Positions 38,140 through 58,265 are shown, counted from the first letter of the stretch. The stretch: DNA of 64,000 nt from Anaeramoeba flamelloides (GCA_027625915.1 JANTQA010000057.1:3596001-3660000), one strand, 5' to 3'. Made by a program: numbers and translations. Notes: generated from the letters alone by a model not told the origin.

Positions 38140-38892
38140 TAAGGGATGTGAGTCACCATAGATTTCTCTATAATCAAAGTATGTTGTAATTGGGTGAAAA
38201 TGATATTAGTGCACCATGGCTCGAATAGCTCTAAAAAATCTATTATAAATCTTATTGCACAATAAATTATTACATTTTTTACTAAGGATCACAATTAAAA
38301 AATTTCATTTTGAAAATTTTTTATTTAATTCCTTTTCCAAATCTAAAAATAAAAACCCAAAATACCAGTATTCCTGTATTTAATAATTTAGATTTAGAAC
38401 TTCCAAAAGTAACTATTTTTATAATTTTTGAATTCCAAAGATTAACTCAATAATCATCAACATAAAAGTACAAAGACTGATTAGTTTTGTTTGCTTTTGA
38501 TAATTCTAATTATAGAATCAATATATTTGCATGATTTGAGAAATAATTTGACAAAAAACTTTATTGGTTAATTTTTTAATTTTTAAAAAACAACGAATTT
38601 TTTAGTAACTAATCTACATTTCCCCATAAATTTAAGATAGATATTTTATGACTTTGAAGTCTGAATATTGATAATTAAATCATAAAATTTATGGCAAAAT
38701 GCAGATTTTATTCTGAATTTGCTGGGTTTTTTACTAATACATAGATCATTTTTAATTGATGAGATCAACAAATATTACTACTTTGCAATCGATTTTTTAG
38801 AGACATTTTAACCATGTAACACTAATGTGGTTAGGTCCAATAACAACATACTTTGATCCTAGGCTTGTCCTTGGTAGACGCTAATCCCTTAA
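38140..38892. mobile_element. TIR element S, TTAA or TA flanked
   Basis: 753 bp. Ends TTAAGGGAT and complement, then a second matching block ATCAAAGTATGTTG about 30 bp inside each end. Shares the TTAAGGGA terminus with family K. No coding frame. Confidence 0.75.
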
Positions 38893-39027
38893 GGAAGTAA
38901 GTATATTTTTCAAATTTAGAGTTCCACGGTTTATGTGAAACATAACCCTTTAAATCATTTCTTTCAGCAAATAGATTGATATTTTAATGAATAGAAGAGT
39001 GTGAATATATTCTAGTATAAAATATTA

Positions 39028-39505
39028 CAGTGGTGTAAATAACCCGTGTTAACAACCTATAACCCATTACTAAAATTTAACTCGTGTTTTTTTTTCGGAC
39101 TTGGGTATTTGAAGATAGGAAGACACATATATATTCTTGGTTCAGATTTAAATTGACTTTAGAGGTTAGATCTTTGATTAATCGAAAGGACTCAATAATA
39201 TTAAATCCTTATGTTTCAAAAATTTCGTCATATTTTCAAAATTTCTGAGATTAAATTTTTTTTTTATCAAAATTCAAAAAAAAACAAATTTTGCTAATTT
39301 TTTTTTCAAAAAATTACGTTTTAATCTTTCAATATCTTCATAATTCTTTTTTAAAATTTATTTAAAGAACGCTGATTCTTGTTTATATACTGTTTCCATC
39401 CCATTGGTTCGTTTCTTTTATTTCTAGAGTCATCCAATATTTTTTTTCAAGAGTTAAATTTGAGTAATGGGTTAAAATAAAAAACATGGGTTATTTACAC
39501 CACGG
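39028..39505. mobile_element. TIR element family I, copy 2 (inverted relative to copy 1)
   Basis: 478 bp, ends CAGTGGTGTAAATAACCC and complement, TA on both sides. Internal blocks match copy 1 in reverse complement along their whole length. Confidence 0.87.
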
Positions 39506-39768
39506 TATATATCAATAAAAAATGGAAATTAAAAAAATGCAAAAATTGATCAACAAACAATTAATAAATATTAATCATTTATTTATTGATCTTATCTGTA
39601 ACATTTGATAAAAATATTTAATTCTTAATTTGGTTATATTTTCCATTCTTAATAGGAAAAATACTTTTGTTTATAAAATTTTTGAGAAACAAATTACTTT
39701 TTGTTCTAAAGAATTTCCAAAATGAATTTTACAATTCTTATTTTCATTTAATTCATTTAATTCATCTA

Positions 39769-39966
39769 CAGTCAGTTCCACTTTTAAGACACAAACTTTT
39801 AACGAAATTTAAGGCACAAAAAAAATCTCAAATTAAGGCACAAAATTTGTAATTATTTTTTTTTACAATTTATTTTACTAGAATCTGAATTTTGTGCCTT
39901 AATTTGAGATTTTTATTGTGCCTTAAATTTCGTTGAAAGTTTATGCTTTAAAAGTGGAACTGACTG
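39769..39966 (+). repeat. MITE family B, copy 2
   Basis: 198 bp, arms of about 80 bp, ends CAGTCAGTTCCACTTTTAAG and complement, flanked by TA (39767-39768, 39967-39968). Very close to copies 1 and 3. Confidence 0.92.
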
Positions 39967-40249
39967 TAATTCTAGTTCTGTTTCGGAAAATAAGAAATTT
40001 TTTAAATTCATTTTCAGAAATAAAGATTGATAGGACAAATTTGTTTGATTTTATAATTATTTATTTTCTATTTAAAGGAAGAATCAAAATAATTCTGAAT
40101 CTGATTGATTTTTTTTCTAAATTTTTCTTTTCTTTTGATTTGATTCTTTTGTTTTTTTTTTTGATTATGGGATTTAAATCCATTTTCCTTAAACTTTGTA
40201 GTAGTATTCTTTGTTTTGGCTTGATTTGATAAAAATATTTGAAAAAAGA

Positions 40250-41430
40250 ATTTTGTTAGCCAATTTGTAAATAAATTGTTTAGTAAAATAATAATAAATA
40301 GTAATGGGGTGAAATATTCCAAGGCTATATATTGTCTGTATTCATTCAAATTAAGAACCTAAAGAAAAAAATAAATCTTCGAAAATAGGCTTTTAATCGG
40401 ATTTTTTTTTTTGATTCCTCGATTTCAAAAAATTTATTTGGAAAGGTGATATTTCGTGTTTGGGTCTTCTAAAAGAAAATATTTGTTTCAAATATACACC
40501 TACTTGTCTTATTATATTTTTTCGTTTATTTTTTGATTAATTTCACTCATTTGTATAAACAAATTTCTAGATCCAAAACCAAATTTTATAAAACTTAAAA
40601 ATTTATTCCAAAAAAAAATGTTCAAAAAATCAAAAAATGAAAGATTCAACTCTGAATTGCTTTGATTCTTTTCACAAACAGAACAGTGAATGGTAGTTTA
40701 GTTTCAAAGTTTCAATATCTGATAGCACTCAAAAAATAATTTTCAGTAATTTTCACACAATTAAAATTTTCAAAATGGTAAAAAGTACTTGCTTCCTTAA
40801 AAAGAAAATTATAATCATTAAAAAAAAAATAATTGACAAAGATAAAATTGAGTATTAAACAAAAAAATAACCTTTCTAATATTATCTTCTAGTTTGATAT
40901 TTTTCTTTGATTGAATGTTTAAGAAAAATTTCCTGAATAAATTGAGTTTTTTTCGGTTCATCCAAATCTTTTGTTCCCCAAATATGCAATATTATTTATA
41001 AAAAAAATTATCAAATTTTTTAGCAAAAATAATACATGTCCAAAGACTTTATCTCATAAAAGCCAACCTCAAAAAAAGTGTATTTCTTTTTTATAAAATA
41101 CCTATGCATTAATTAATAAAAGGAACATAAATAAACAATAATTAAATATCAACTGGTTTCTTAAAGTTCTATTATTTAAAAAGGAAATTCTCAAAATGAG
41201 ATATCAAAATAGTTATATTTTATGAAAAAATAGAGTTTATTTTTTAGAAAATTTGTATAAAATTAAAAAAAGGTTAGATTTCTTAAAAAATAATGAGAAA
41301 ATTAAGATATACAAAGAAATTTGATTTCTAATTTAATATTTACTATAAATATCAAGGAATTTATTTTCAAAATTGATTTATACTTAGTTTGATTGTTGAG
41401 TAGTAAATTAGATTTTACTTTGGAAAAAGA
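40250..41430. repeat. Dispersed repeat family P, copy 2
   Basis: Longest copy. The left half (TCTTCGAAAATAGGCTTTTA onward) is inverted relative to 56578-57090, while the right half (GGTTTCTTAAAGTTCTATTA) is direct relative to 56480, so the two halves behave as separate modules. Confidence 0.7.
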
Positions 41431-42998
41431 AGAAAAAAAGCTCCAATTTTATTTTAAAACACCGGCTTAGGCCGGTATAGATATTTTTGATAACATTTCT
41501 CTTAATAAAATAATCAGTTGAAATCCTATATAAAGGGGGAGATAACTTTCATGTATTGATTTAATTTAAAAAAGATATAATTTATCATTCTTGGAATTAA
41601 TTTTTATCCTTCTTTTAATTGATTTTGTATTGTTCATTTCAATATTTCGATCAATTTAAAATTGCATTGAACTTTTTTAACGTTGAAATTATTTTTTAAA
41701 ATACAAAATGGTATATAAAAAAAAACTTATCAAATTCTGTCAAAATAACCATTCGAACTATTTTTCAGAAATTTTGACTCTCTTTATGATGATAATAGAA
41801 GTTTTTTAAAACGTTTTAATGTATATTCTTCTAAAAAAATATTTTCAAATTCTTGGATTACAATCATTTTTTTTAAATTTCAATATCAATAAAAAAATTT
41901 TTTTTTCAAATTTTTTTAAATCTTATTTTTTTTTCTTTTTTTATAAACTTTTAGACTTTTTTTTTTGTTTTTTTATCGTTTTCTTTTTCTTTTTCTTTTT
42001 ATTTTTCTTTATTTTTTTTTTCAAGTTTTTCTTTCTATTTCTTTTTCTTTTTTTTTTATTGATAATTATTTTTTTATTAAAAGATCAAGTGGAAAAAAAT
42101 GATCTTTATAAAATCTAAAAATAATTTAGATAAAAATTTAAATTATATAAGGTCATTTAAAATAAATTTAATTATTAAAAAAAATCTCAAAGGTAAACTT
42201 TTTTTCACTCGAATTTCATAAATAAAAAAACGATAATTTTCTTTTCAAAAATTGTGGTTCACTTTTTGTTTAGTTTTTAATTTTATTATTTTTAATTTTT
42301 AAAATATCAGATTTTTATAAGTTTAGAATGATTTAAAAGCGAATTATGAATCATATTTAATTATAGATTATTTTTCAATATCTAAAGAATATATTTTTTT
42401 TTTCAATTTATTATTTCAGTTTAGTCAGGAATTTTGAAATTGAGTTTATATGGGTTAATTAGTTTATCAAAAAAATAAAGCGTTATATTTTTTTCTATCT
42501 CATAAAAGGATATACTAAATGATCTCCAAAATGTATAACCAATAAAAATTAAATCTGTCATTGATTATTCAAAATTCTATAATTAAAATTAAAATTATAA
42601 AATGAAACATTTTAGGTCAAATATATATGAAAAAGTAGATTCAATTTTGATAATTAAATAAACTTTCTTGTTTTTTTATTCAAATTTTTAATTAAGATTT
42701 GTTTGACTTTCAAACTAAAGAGTTAACTTTTCAATAACTACTTGAACCATACAATAACAGTTTTCCTACAAAGATAAAAACCTTAAAAGATAACTTTCAA
42801 ACAAAATTTTTTTACCAATTTTTGTTCAAAAATATCAAATATTTCTCTAGTAATAGATTCAAAAATACACTAAAAAGCTGATGGTTCAATTTAAAAAGTT
42901 AAAAAAGTGGTAACAAACATAAAACCTATTTAAGTTTCGTTAATTCAATCTTTTGGAGAATACATCATTTTTTGTAATTTGATTGTAAAAAACCTTTA
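41431..42998. other. No gene seen; one GC-rich hairpin
   Basis: ACCGGCTTAGGCCGGT at 41461-41476 is a 6-bp perfect hairpin that stands out in A+T-rich DNA. The F-rich open frame at 41819-42118 is a T-run artefact. Confidence 0.45.
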
Positions 42999-49844
<6,846 letters not shown>

Positions 49845-50226
49845 CACATATATTTCGTTTTCTTTCTTTTTTATTATGATATTATTTGTTTTTTTTTTTT
49901 TCATGAAATTAATAAACAAATTATTTTCTTTTTCCACATTTTTTTCAAAAAAAAAATGAATGTTTGATAGTTTTTATTTTTAATAAATTATTTTTTTTTA
50001 CTAAATGGAAAAAATTATTCAAATAATAAAAAAAAATAGATAATAAATGAGAATTGATTATTCTTAATTTTTATTGATAAACATTAATCTTCTAAATAAA
50101 TCAATAATAATCGTTTTTTTTTTTTTTTAATAAACATCAATTTAATTATCCTTTATAATAGAAAAACCTTTGACAAATTTTATGACGAAACTCCGAAACT
50201 TTAATCTTATTATATAAGCACCGTTA

Positions 50227-50736
50227 CAAAATTTTAGATCGTCCAAAATCAAACGAAACAAAAAAAATCTCAATTTGTTTTATATTTTTCTATACCTAAT
50301 ATTAAACCATATTCTAGTTAGCCAGTATCAATGTTTTCTCAGTGTCCATTTTTATCCGAATAAAATAAAAAAATATCAAACAAAAAAATCTAATCTGTGT
50401 GTCCAACCTGATGAAAAGAGCTGAACAAAAAAATTACTTTCTAAAATTGTTTGAAATTTCAAAAACATTTATTGATCGATCAAATGATAAGGTACTATCA
50501 GTTAACTGTATGTGATTTTTCCATTTTCAAAAGTTCAACATTAATCTTCGATCGAACAATGAAAAAAAATTGTGATCAAACATAAAAAGATTATATAAGT
50601 ACAAAAAAGGAAATGAAAATAAAACAAAAAAGACAAAAAATGAAATAATATGTAAAATCAGAATTAATTCCAAATTGGATGTAAAGTAGTGTATCGGTTT
50701 CTTTCAACGTTTTAAACTGTGTACAAAATTATGGAA
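50227..50736 (+). repeat. Dispersed TIR element family A, copy 4
   Basis: About 510 bp, starting CAAAATTTTAGATCGTCC after TA and ending GTGTACAAAATTATGGAA. The small frame starts ATGAAAAGAGCTGAAC and keeps IDRSNDK like copy 1. Confidence 0.85.
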
Positions 50737-51232
50737 TGGGGTTTACATACATGAAATTATTTTCATCAAAAAGTAGAATATAATAAATGAAAAAATTGAT
50801 TTTAAAAAAATATGGCCTATTCAGAACCCAAATAATTGGATTTAAAAAACTTATTGATTTTTTCATTTTTTTATACAAAAAAAAAATTAATTTAAAGAAA
50901 TTTTTTTTATTGAAAATTAATTAACCAAAAAATATTTTATAATCTTTCAATTTTTTATAAAAAAATTAGGTTTGTATTGGAAAAAATTGTTTTATATTTA
51001 CACATTTTATTTGTCATAAGTTGAATTTCAAATTGATCAAAAAAAATTGATATCAACAAAAGGTTTTTTGTTGAAATGTTTATCGAGAAATTCAATGAAA
51101 AAAATTATAATCATGTGTTACATAAAAGGTCCTTTTGCGCATTATACGTTTATTTTTTGGTACAACTTATTTTATTTGTTTTTGGTAAATAAAGTGAATA
51201 TCTCTATATCATCATTTTCTCTTCAATAAGAT

Positions 51233-51252
51233 GGGGGGGGGGGGGGGGGGGG
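51233..51252 (+). repeat. 20-G homopolymer
   Basis: An isolated run of 20 G in A+T-rich DNA, with no gene nearby. Confidence 0.95.
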
Positions 51253-52152
51253 AAACATATAAAAAAGAAATCCAATTCGATTTAATTAAAATAATCATAA
51301 ATTATAGTTTAAAAGATTGGAAATAAGAAAATTTTTTTTGAATTCAATTTAATTCAATCAAATGTTGATATATTGACTCCAACTATCAAACAAAAACCAT
51401 CTCCAAACAAAATAATTTGAAATTGCTATTTTAGTTTATTTTTATAAAAATTAGAGTTTTTCAAGGATAGATTCAAAAAAATCTTTTATTTCATCCAGAA
51501 GATATCATTTTTCATGTTTATCATTTTAATTTCTATGAATTTTAAATATTTTAGTTTGCTTGGAATTAAGTATAATTCTATTCTGTTTTATTTAATCAAA
51601 ATTAATTACAATTTACCCTATTACTGATTTCCTAATTCGAAATGAAGAAATGAGAACAATCTGATTTAGATTTAAAAAAATTCAAGGGTAATTTCAGAAA
51701 AATAACGCTTCAATTAAAAGTTTTATGAACTATTTAAAATCATTATTTTTTGAAAAAAAATATTTCTGCTAAGGTTTTTAAAAAATATAAGTAATTGGAT
51801 TTAAATATACACTTTTTATTTTTCAAAGAATAACTAATTAATTTGTTACATCAAAAGAATTGTAAAAAAATAATTTTAATTAAAAGAAAATTAATCAACT
51901 CTAAAAAATGATAATTCAAAAAAAAATACTATTTTTTTAAAAAATCTGATAATATATAAATATTTGGAAATCAAATATTACCAAATATAGTCCGAATTCA
52001 ATCTTCAAAATTAATCATTTTATATCAAGTATTATATGTATTAGCCATTTTAATCTGATCCAAACATTATCAAAATAAATAATAATGATAAAAAATTAAA
52101 AAAAAATAAATAAAATTTTGAATAGATAAAATTATCAATATATATATATATA

Positions 52153-52348
52153 CAGTCAATTTCGCTTTTAAGGTACAAACTTTCAACGAAATTTAAGGCA
52201 TAAAAAAATCTCAAATTAAGGCACAAAATTTGCAATTTTTTTTTTTACAAATTATTTTACTAGAATTTAAATTTTGTGCCTTAATTTGAGATTTTTTTTG
52301 TGCCTTAAATTTCGTTGAAAGTTTGTGCCTTAAAAGTGAAACTAACTG
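52153..52348 (+). repeat. MITE family B, copy 3, inserted in a (TA)n tract
   Basis: 196 bp with the same arms, beginning CAGTCAATTTCGCTTTTAAG. It sits in a TA dinucleotide repeat on both sides, as expected for a TA-targeting element. Confidence 0.9.
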
Positions 52349-53620
52349 TATATATATATATATATTCTCAAATTGGAAACAAGAACTGTTCCTGTCCTTT
52401 TTATGATCTTGAAAATTGGCTAATTACTTCAAAAACTTAAATTACTGTACTTAAACCATCCAGGAAGTGATTAAAAAAATCTCTGTAATCGAAAGTATTG
52501 AAAAAAATATATATGAAAAAAGAAAGAGATCAAATAAAATCCTTATTTGACTCACATTAAGCCACAAAAAGGCAAAATAGAATTTTCACTGAGAAGAAAA
52601 AAGTGAAAATTAAAAAGATATCTTAAAAATTGCCAATTTCCAGAAAACTTTGGTTGTAAACAACTTTACCTAACTTGGGAATAATCAATAACTTTTTTCA
52701 AACAAAAATATTTTTTAGGTGGTTTAAATAGATACTTCTACAACTTGAAAAAAAAAACAGGTTCAAAAATATGTTCTTGTTCTAAAAAACAATTGATAAT
52801 TTTGATCACTTCATTAAGATGATAGGAAAGATCTAAAAAAAGTCAGAAAAATGAATGAAAAAAAGCCCAAAAAAATCAAAGATTTTGTTTCAATAATGTC
52901 GATTATAAAGATAAAAATGAATTACTAAGTATATTGAATCTAAAAAGAAATTTTTGAGATTTCTAGAGAATAATTCCATACCAATATGACCCAAAATATA
53001 ATATGAGGAAAAAAGATCTCAAATTCAAATGATTTAGGATCATTCAGTCTCACAAATTCATCTCAACAACTATACTCAAAAACATTTTTCTACTAACTTT
53101 TAAATTAAAGATTTTTGACTTTTCTTTTATTCTTCTTTTTTTGTGAAAATCTTTATTAACCTTATTTTGGAGCACTCTCTTTATTTCAATTTTATTTTAG
53201 AAAACGAAAATAAGTTAAAAATGCTCCCGTGTCTATGTTTATTCACAATAAGAGTTAGAAGTTGCTAATTTAATCACTTCAAAATTCATACATAACAGAT
53301 TGAGTGATTTTTTATATATGGCACTTAAAAATTGACAATAAATCCAGAATAAACTAAAAATTGTATAACAAAATTTTTTTCAATTGATCAGTAAAAGTTT
53401 CACAAAAAGTAGGTTTGGAAAAATCTTCGTTTTTCTGTTCGAAAAAAATGAAAAGTTCAAAAACCAAGGTAAAAAAAAGAAAATTTAAAATGATTTTTTG
53501 ACATTTAATTGTGTTTTTTTTAAAAATTTTTTGATTTGATACAAGTCAAAATTAATTGTAAAAATGTAATGATTCGAAATGGAAAAAATTTTTGACCTAC
53601 ACACGAGATTTGGATCTGAT

Positions 53621-54655
53621 TTATCTAAACACTTCTGGGTTTATTATATATGGGGGGTTTGTTGTTTGGTCAAAAAAATGGATTAATGTTTTGGCAATCA
53701 TAAAGGCTTGGGTATTTGTTTCGTTTAAAATCTGAAATTTGTCTATTGGAGGCATCAATGCTAAGCTATTGTAGTCTTTAACTTGACTGATCAGGTGCAA
53801 ATCCTTTTGAGAAATGGCCAACCCGATCCCAGCAATTGTCTTTTTCTTAAGTGCCTTTGTGATAGATTTCAAATCCAGATGAGAAGACGAAATGGTGCTA
53901 ATTAAATAAGAGCTGGGCTTCATTAATTCGATGTGATCATAACCAAATTTGCCATCAATTATATCGCTTTCCCGAATTGGTGGTGCGAGTGTAAGGAAAT
54001 CTGATTTCTTAAGAATGGTCTCAATGCTAACAGGGGCGCGTTCAAGTGTGTTATTATTTGACTCCCGAAAGTGCTGTGCAATAATCTGCATATCAAACGC
54101 ACGAGCCCTTTTGGCAATTGCTTGTGCGATTCCTGCACTGCCGCCACCAATTATACCCAAGGTTTTGCCATAAAGTCCGCCGCCAATCAGCAACTTGGGA
54201 TCCCATGCTTCCCATTTCCCATCTCGCAAAAATTGATCACTTTCCTTGATCCGACGAGAAACAGTGAGCATTAGCAATAAGTTTAGGTCTGCAGTTGATT
54301 CTGTAAATGGCGACGGGCAAACACAAACGGGTATCCCATATTCTGTTGCAGTTTCTACAGACAAATGACGAAGAACAGATCCGACCTGTGCAATGATCTT
54401 GATGTTTGAAAAGCTAGGGTGGCTAATCAGGGAACTCGGAACACGATCACCATCAAAGCACATCAGACCGTCGCAGTCTGTTAGCCTTGCTTCGAGAACC
54501 GTTTCTGATGGGTATTTGCTCTTGTAAATATCTAAATTAAAATGTGGTAATAATTTGAGAATAACGGTTGACGGAAGCGGGCGAGTCACAAAGATTTTTG
54601 GTTTGAGGCTGGAAACGCTTGAGCTAAAGGATCTTGAAAAAAAGTTGTTGAACAT
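53621..54655 (-). CDS. D-2-hydroxyacid dehydrogenase-like protein without the catalytic triad
   Basis: 344 residues, single exon, from the ATG at 54655 (upstream only a TTG is available). The N-terminus MFNNFFSRSFSSSVSSLKPK is Phe/Ser/Arg-rich without acidic residues, like a mitochondrial or hydrogenosomal presequence. The fold follows the glyoxylate/phosphoglycerate dehydrogenase family: FTESTADLNLLLMLTVSRRI, LYGKTLGIIGGGSAGIAQAI with the Rossmann GxGxxG at 170-175, and PPIRESDIIDGKFG. The three catalytic residues seem lost: the Arg of the usual N-x-x-RG block lies in LISTISSSHLDL, the Glu block reads GIGLAISQKDL, and the His of the PHIG block reads LMPPID. The NAD site looks intact, so a regulatory or binding role is possible. 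Codon use is richer in G+C than its neighbours, which could mean lateral origin or strong constraint. Confidence 0.82.
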   Translation of the reverse strand: MFNNFFSRSFSSSVSSLKPKIFVTRPLPSTVILKLLPHFNLDIYKSKYPSETVLEARLTDCDGLMCFDGDRVPSSLISHPSFSNIKIIAQVGSVLRHLSVETATEYGIPVCVCPSPFTESTADLNLLLMLTVSRRIKESDQFLRDGKWEAWDPKLLIGGGLYGKTLGIIGGGSAGIAQAIAKRARAFDMQIIAQHFRESNNNTLERAPVSIETILKKSDFLTLAPPIRESDIIDGKFGYDHIELMKPSSYLISTISSSHLDLKSITKALKKKTIAGIGLAISQKDLHLISQVKDYNSLALMPPIDKFQILNETNTQAFMIAKTLIHFFDQTTNPPYIINPEVFR

Positions 54656-55599
54656 TTTGGAGAAAAACAAAAAATGATCCAACTTTTTGAAAATATTTAC
54701 CGACTATAAGTTTTTGTAAAGGTACTTTAAGCTAATTTATCCATTCTAACCAGTTTGAACAACACTTAATAAAATTTGCAATCACACTTTTGTAAATCAT
54801 TATTTAAAGCCATTTTTTGATTTTTACTTTTTTTGAGAATTAAGGAAGAAAGTTAAAAATTTCTAGTTTTTCAAACATTTACCTTACAACTGTTTTATGA
54901 TTATTTCTTTTCAAAAAATGTCAAATTTTACCATTTGGAAATTTTTTTTTTGTTAAAACATTTACTGATCAAAATAATTCATATTCAACGACTCAAATCC
55001 GTAATTTCAAAATAGAATCCGTGCTTTTATTTGTCTTATGGAATCAATAAGACATATAATTCACTACCCAATAGTATACCTAAGGCTAAGCAAGTCTAAA
55101 GTTAAAATCCATGATATTTTAAGTATATTTAGGTTTTTAAGGATATTGTTCGAATTTTTTGTTTATTTTGAAATTTTCTGTTTTTTTGGTAAAAAAATTT
55201 TCTTAAAAATTTACTCTATTTTTTGAGGCAAATTTTCCAATTTGATCCTTTATTTTACGAATTTCATTTTTAATAACAGAACGTTAAGAAACAAATACCC
55301 TATTTACTTATCGTTTATACTCAGTTTCTTTGATCGGTTACTGTATAGGTCTTCTATAATAAAAAAATATACTTTTTATTTTATTATTGATTAAACTTTT
55401 ATACATGCATTATTTTCGAAATAGTAGTAAAATATTATTTTAGAGTGTAACACGGATACTAAAACTTTGAAAACAAAATATTTTTAATGCTCTATTGGTA
55501 AAAAGATCTAAATTAAATGAGATCTGAAATTTTAATTTCCTTGTTTGATATAATAGTGAAAAAAATCAATGAAAAAATTTTTAATTGTTGTTTTTAGCA
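54656..55599. other. No gene seen
   Basis: Upstream flank of the dehydrogenase-like gene. The frame at 55038-55226 is probably chance. Confidence 0.45.
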
Positions 55600-55930
55600 T
55601 ATTTGATGTGTAATTTCTTTTATTTACAATCAAAACCTTTTTTTTAAGAATCAAATTTTTAAAATTATAGCTCACTAACTTATTATAATGATGATTAATT
55701 AATTTAAACTTGTTCAAAACACCATACAATCTTTCAAAAAACAAGAATATGAATTATGTTTTTCCAAACTCTAGTAAAACCTCTATAAAAGCCTATATTT
55801 TTCAAAAAAACGTTGATCTACTTTTGGTATAAAAAAATTACTTTAATATTCAATAGAGACTTAATTTTAATAAACTTTACGTCGGTTTATTACTTGGTTC
55901 ATGAAATAAATTAGTTATTTATTTATTGGT
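55600..55930 (+). repeat. Fragment of the 3.3-kb transposon (copy of 28000-28350)
   Basis: Shares AAACTTGTTCAAAACACCAT-type order, CAAAAAACAAGAATA and the run up to TTCATGAAATAAATTAGTT with 28000-28350. No transposase part and no terminal repeat identified. Confidence 0.7.
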
Positions 55931-56329
55931 TTTGATTTGTTGGGTTATTTCCGAGAATTTTTTATATAAATTATTTCAAAGATTTAGTTTGATTTTTAAA
56001 ATGATAGAAAAAAAGGATAATTAATAGAAACTGGTTAATTCAAATTAAGAAAGTTAAAATTTTGTCTACAAGTCTCAAAAGGAAAAACAAGAGTAGATAT
56101 AATTTTCATTTTTAATAGATTTTATATAAGTTGAGACTTTTTTTAAGGTATAATAAGCAAAATATTTTAGGAATTTGAAAGATCAAATTGAATTATTTAA
56201 TTTGAAAATTGTAGTAAAGAAATTGAAAGATTTTTACTTTACGAAAATGTAAGTCAGGTACAAAAGTTTTAAATATTGTGTTTATGAAACTTGGTAATGG
56301 ATATTTATTTATAAATTTAAAAATAATAA

Positions 56330-57090
56330 TAGTAGAACTATCAATCTCTACTTTAGTCAAAATAAAGTGTCCAAAAAAAATTAATCCGTATTTCCCAATA
56401 AAAAGTGTGTTTTTTTGTTATAGAAGACCAATGCATCAATCGATCAAAGAAACCAATAATAAACTCTAAAATAAATATGGTATTGGTTTCTTAAAGTTCT
56501 ATTATTTAAAAAGAAATTCGTAAAATGAAGGATCAAATTGGAAAATTTCTCTCAAAAAATAGAGTAAATTTTTAAGGAAGAAAGTACATTTTACCATTTT
56601 GAAAAATTTTTAATAGTGTGAACATTACTGAAAAATATTTTTTGAGTGCCACCAGATATTGAAACTTTGGAACCAAAACATCATTCACTAGTTCTATTTG
56701 TGAAATGAATCTAAGTATTTCTGAGTTGAATCTTTCATTTTTCATTTTTTTGAACATTTTTTTTGATTCAATTTTTAATATTATTAAATTAAATTTTTCT
56801 ATCTTGAAATGTGTTTATACAAACGATTGAAATTAATCATTAGTAAAATAAAAAAATATACCCAAAAGGTGTGCATTTGAAACAAATATTTTCTTTTTGA
56901 AGATCAAAAACCAAAGATCACCATTTCCAAATACTTTTGTTGAAATCAAGATTGAAAAAAAAAAATTGATAAAAGCCTATTTTCGAAGATGGGTTTTCTT
57001 TATCTTCTTAGTTTGCATGAATACAAACTATTTTGAACCTTGAATTTCTAGCCCCATTACTATTTATTATTATTTACAAAACATTTTTTT
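56330..57090. repeat. Dispersed repeat family P, copy 3
   Basis: See copy 2: same two modules with the relative orientation of one half reversed. Confidence 0.7.
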
Positions 57091-57639
57091 CCAAATTTGC
57101 TTTTAAAATTCAATTTTTCAAATATTTTTATCAAACAAAACCAAAACAATTAATACTATTTCAAAAATTAAAATAGAGGTGTTGAATTCTTGGAATCAAA
57201 AAACAGTTACAAAAGATTCAAATCAAAATAATTGAAAAATACAAGGAAAAATTTCAATGAGATTCAGAATTTTTTGAGTTCTCAGTTTAATGGAAAATAA
57301 ATAATTATAAAATCAAACGAATTTATCAAATAAACTCTTATTCTCATGAAGTATTAAAAAAATATCTGGTTTTCTGAACTAAAACTCGAATTAGATGAAT
57401 TAAATGAAAATAGCATTTTATTTTCATTTTTGTAATTCTTTAGAAATAAACAGTAATTTGTTTATCAAAGATTTTCCAAACAAAATTATTTTCATAAAGA
57501 ATTAAAAATAAAACCAAATAAAGAAAAGGTAATTGTGTAAAATGTTATAGATAAGGTCAAGCAATAAATGATCTTTATTTGATTTTTTTTGATCAATTTT
57601 TTTGATTTCCGTTTTTTTGTTGGTATGAAAATATCTAAT

Positions 57640-58045
57640 ACTAATATATATTCCACCATAGTATTTATTCAAATATCAATGTATTTCGCTAAAGAAATGA
57701 ATTGAAGAATCCAGTTTCACATAAATGGTGGCACTCAAAAAATGAAAAATGTCCTTGTCCCCTTAATAAAATATAAACTTCAAAAAAACTAAAAAAATTC
57801 AAAAAAAAACAAAGGTAATTATGGAAAATTTTCAACAAATTACATTTCTAATTTAAATTTTACTGAAAATAACTGGAATTTACTTTCAAAATTGATTTGA
57901 ACTTAGGTATACTATTTGGTAGTAGTTAGGGTGGTAAATTGGATATTGAATTGGAAAAAGAAGAAAAAAAAGCGCGTGATTATATTTTGAAACAAGGGTT
58001 AAGGTCTTTGTGTGTACATTCTTTTGATCACTATAAAAAAAAATG
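57640..58045. repeat. Dispersed repeat family P, copy 4
   Basis: Partial copy similar to 24840-25060, ending about 220 bp before the phosphatase start codon. Confidence 0.65.
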
Positions 58046-58265
58046 AAAAATGGAAAAAGTATGGTTAATGTTAGAGTTCTCAATTTGATAAAAAAGTGCT
58101 AACATCTACTAAACCTAATTTTAAAAAAATAAAAGAGTGCTATTAAAAGCTTCTTGATAGCAAAAAATACTCTTGATAAAATATTTATTCAATCATTTTT
58201 TGGCATTTTAACAAATTCAAAATATTCTGTTTATAGTCATTTGTTCTCTCTTAAAGAATAATTGA

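Larger units (their letters stand above)
50737..53620. other. No gene seen apart from the poly-G run and MITE B3
   Basis: A+T-rich with short open frames of noncoding composition (51047-51229, 52050-52235). Confidence 0.5.

Noticed and set aside
41819-42118. Phe-rich 99-codon frame as a membrane protein
   Set aside because: It is built from T-runs with no other coding sign.
54071-54274. Plus-strand open frames within the dehydrogenase-like gene
   Set aside because: Shadows of a gene with higher G+C; no family match.
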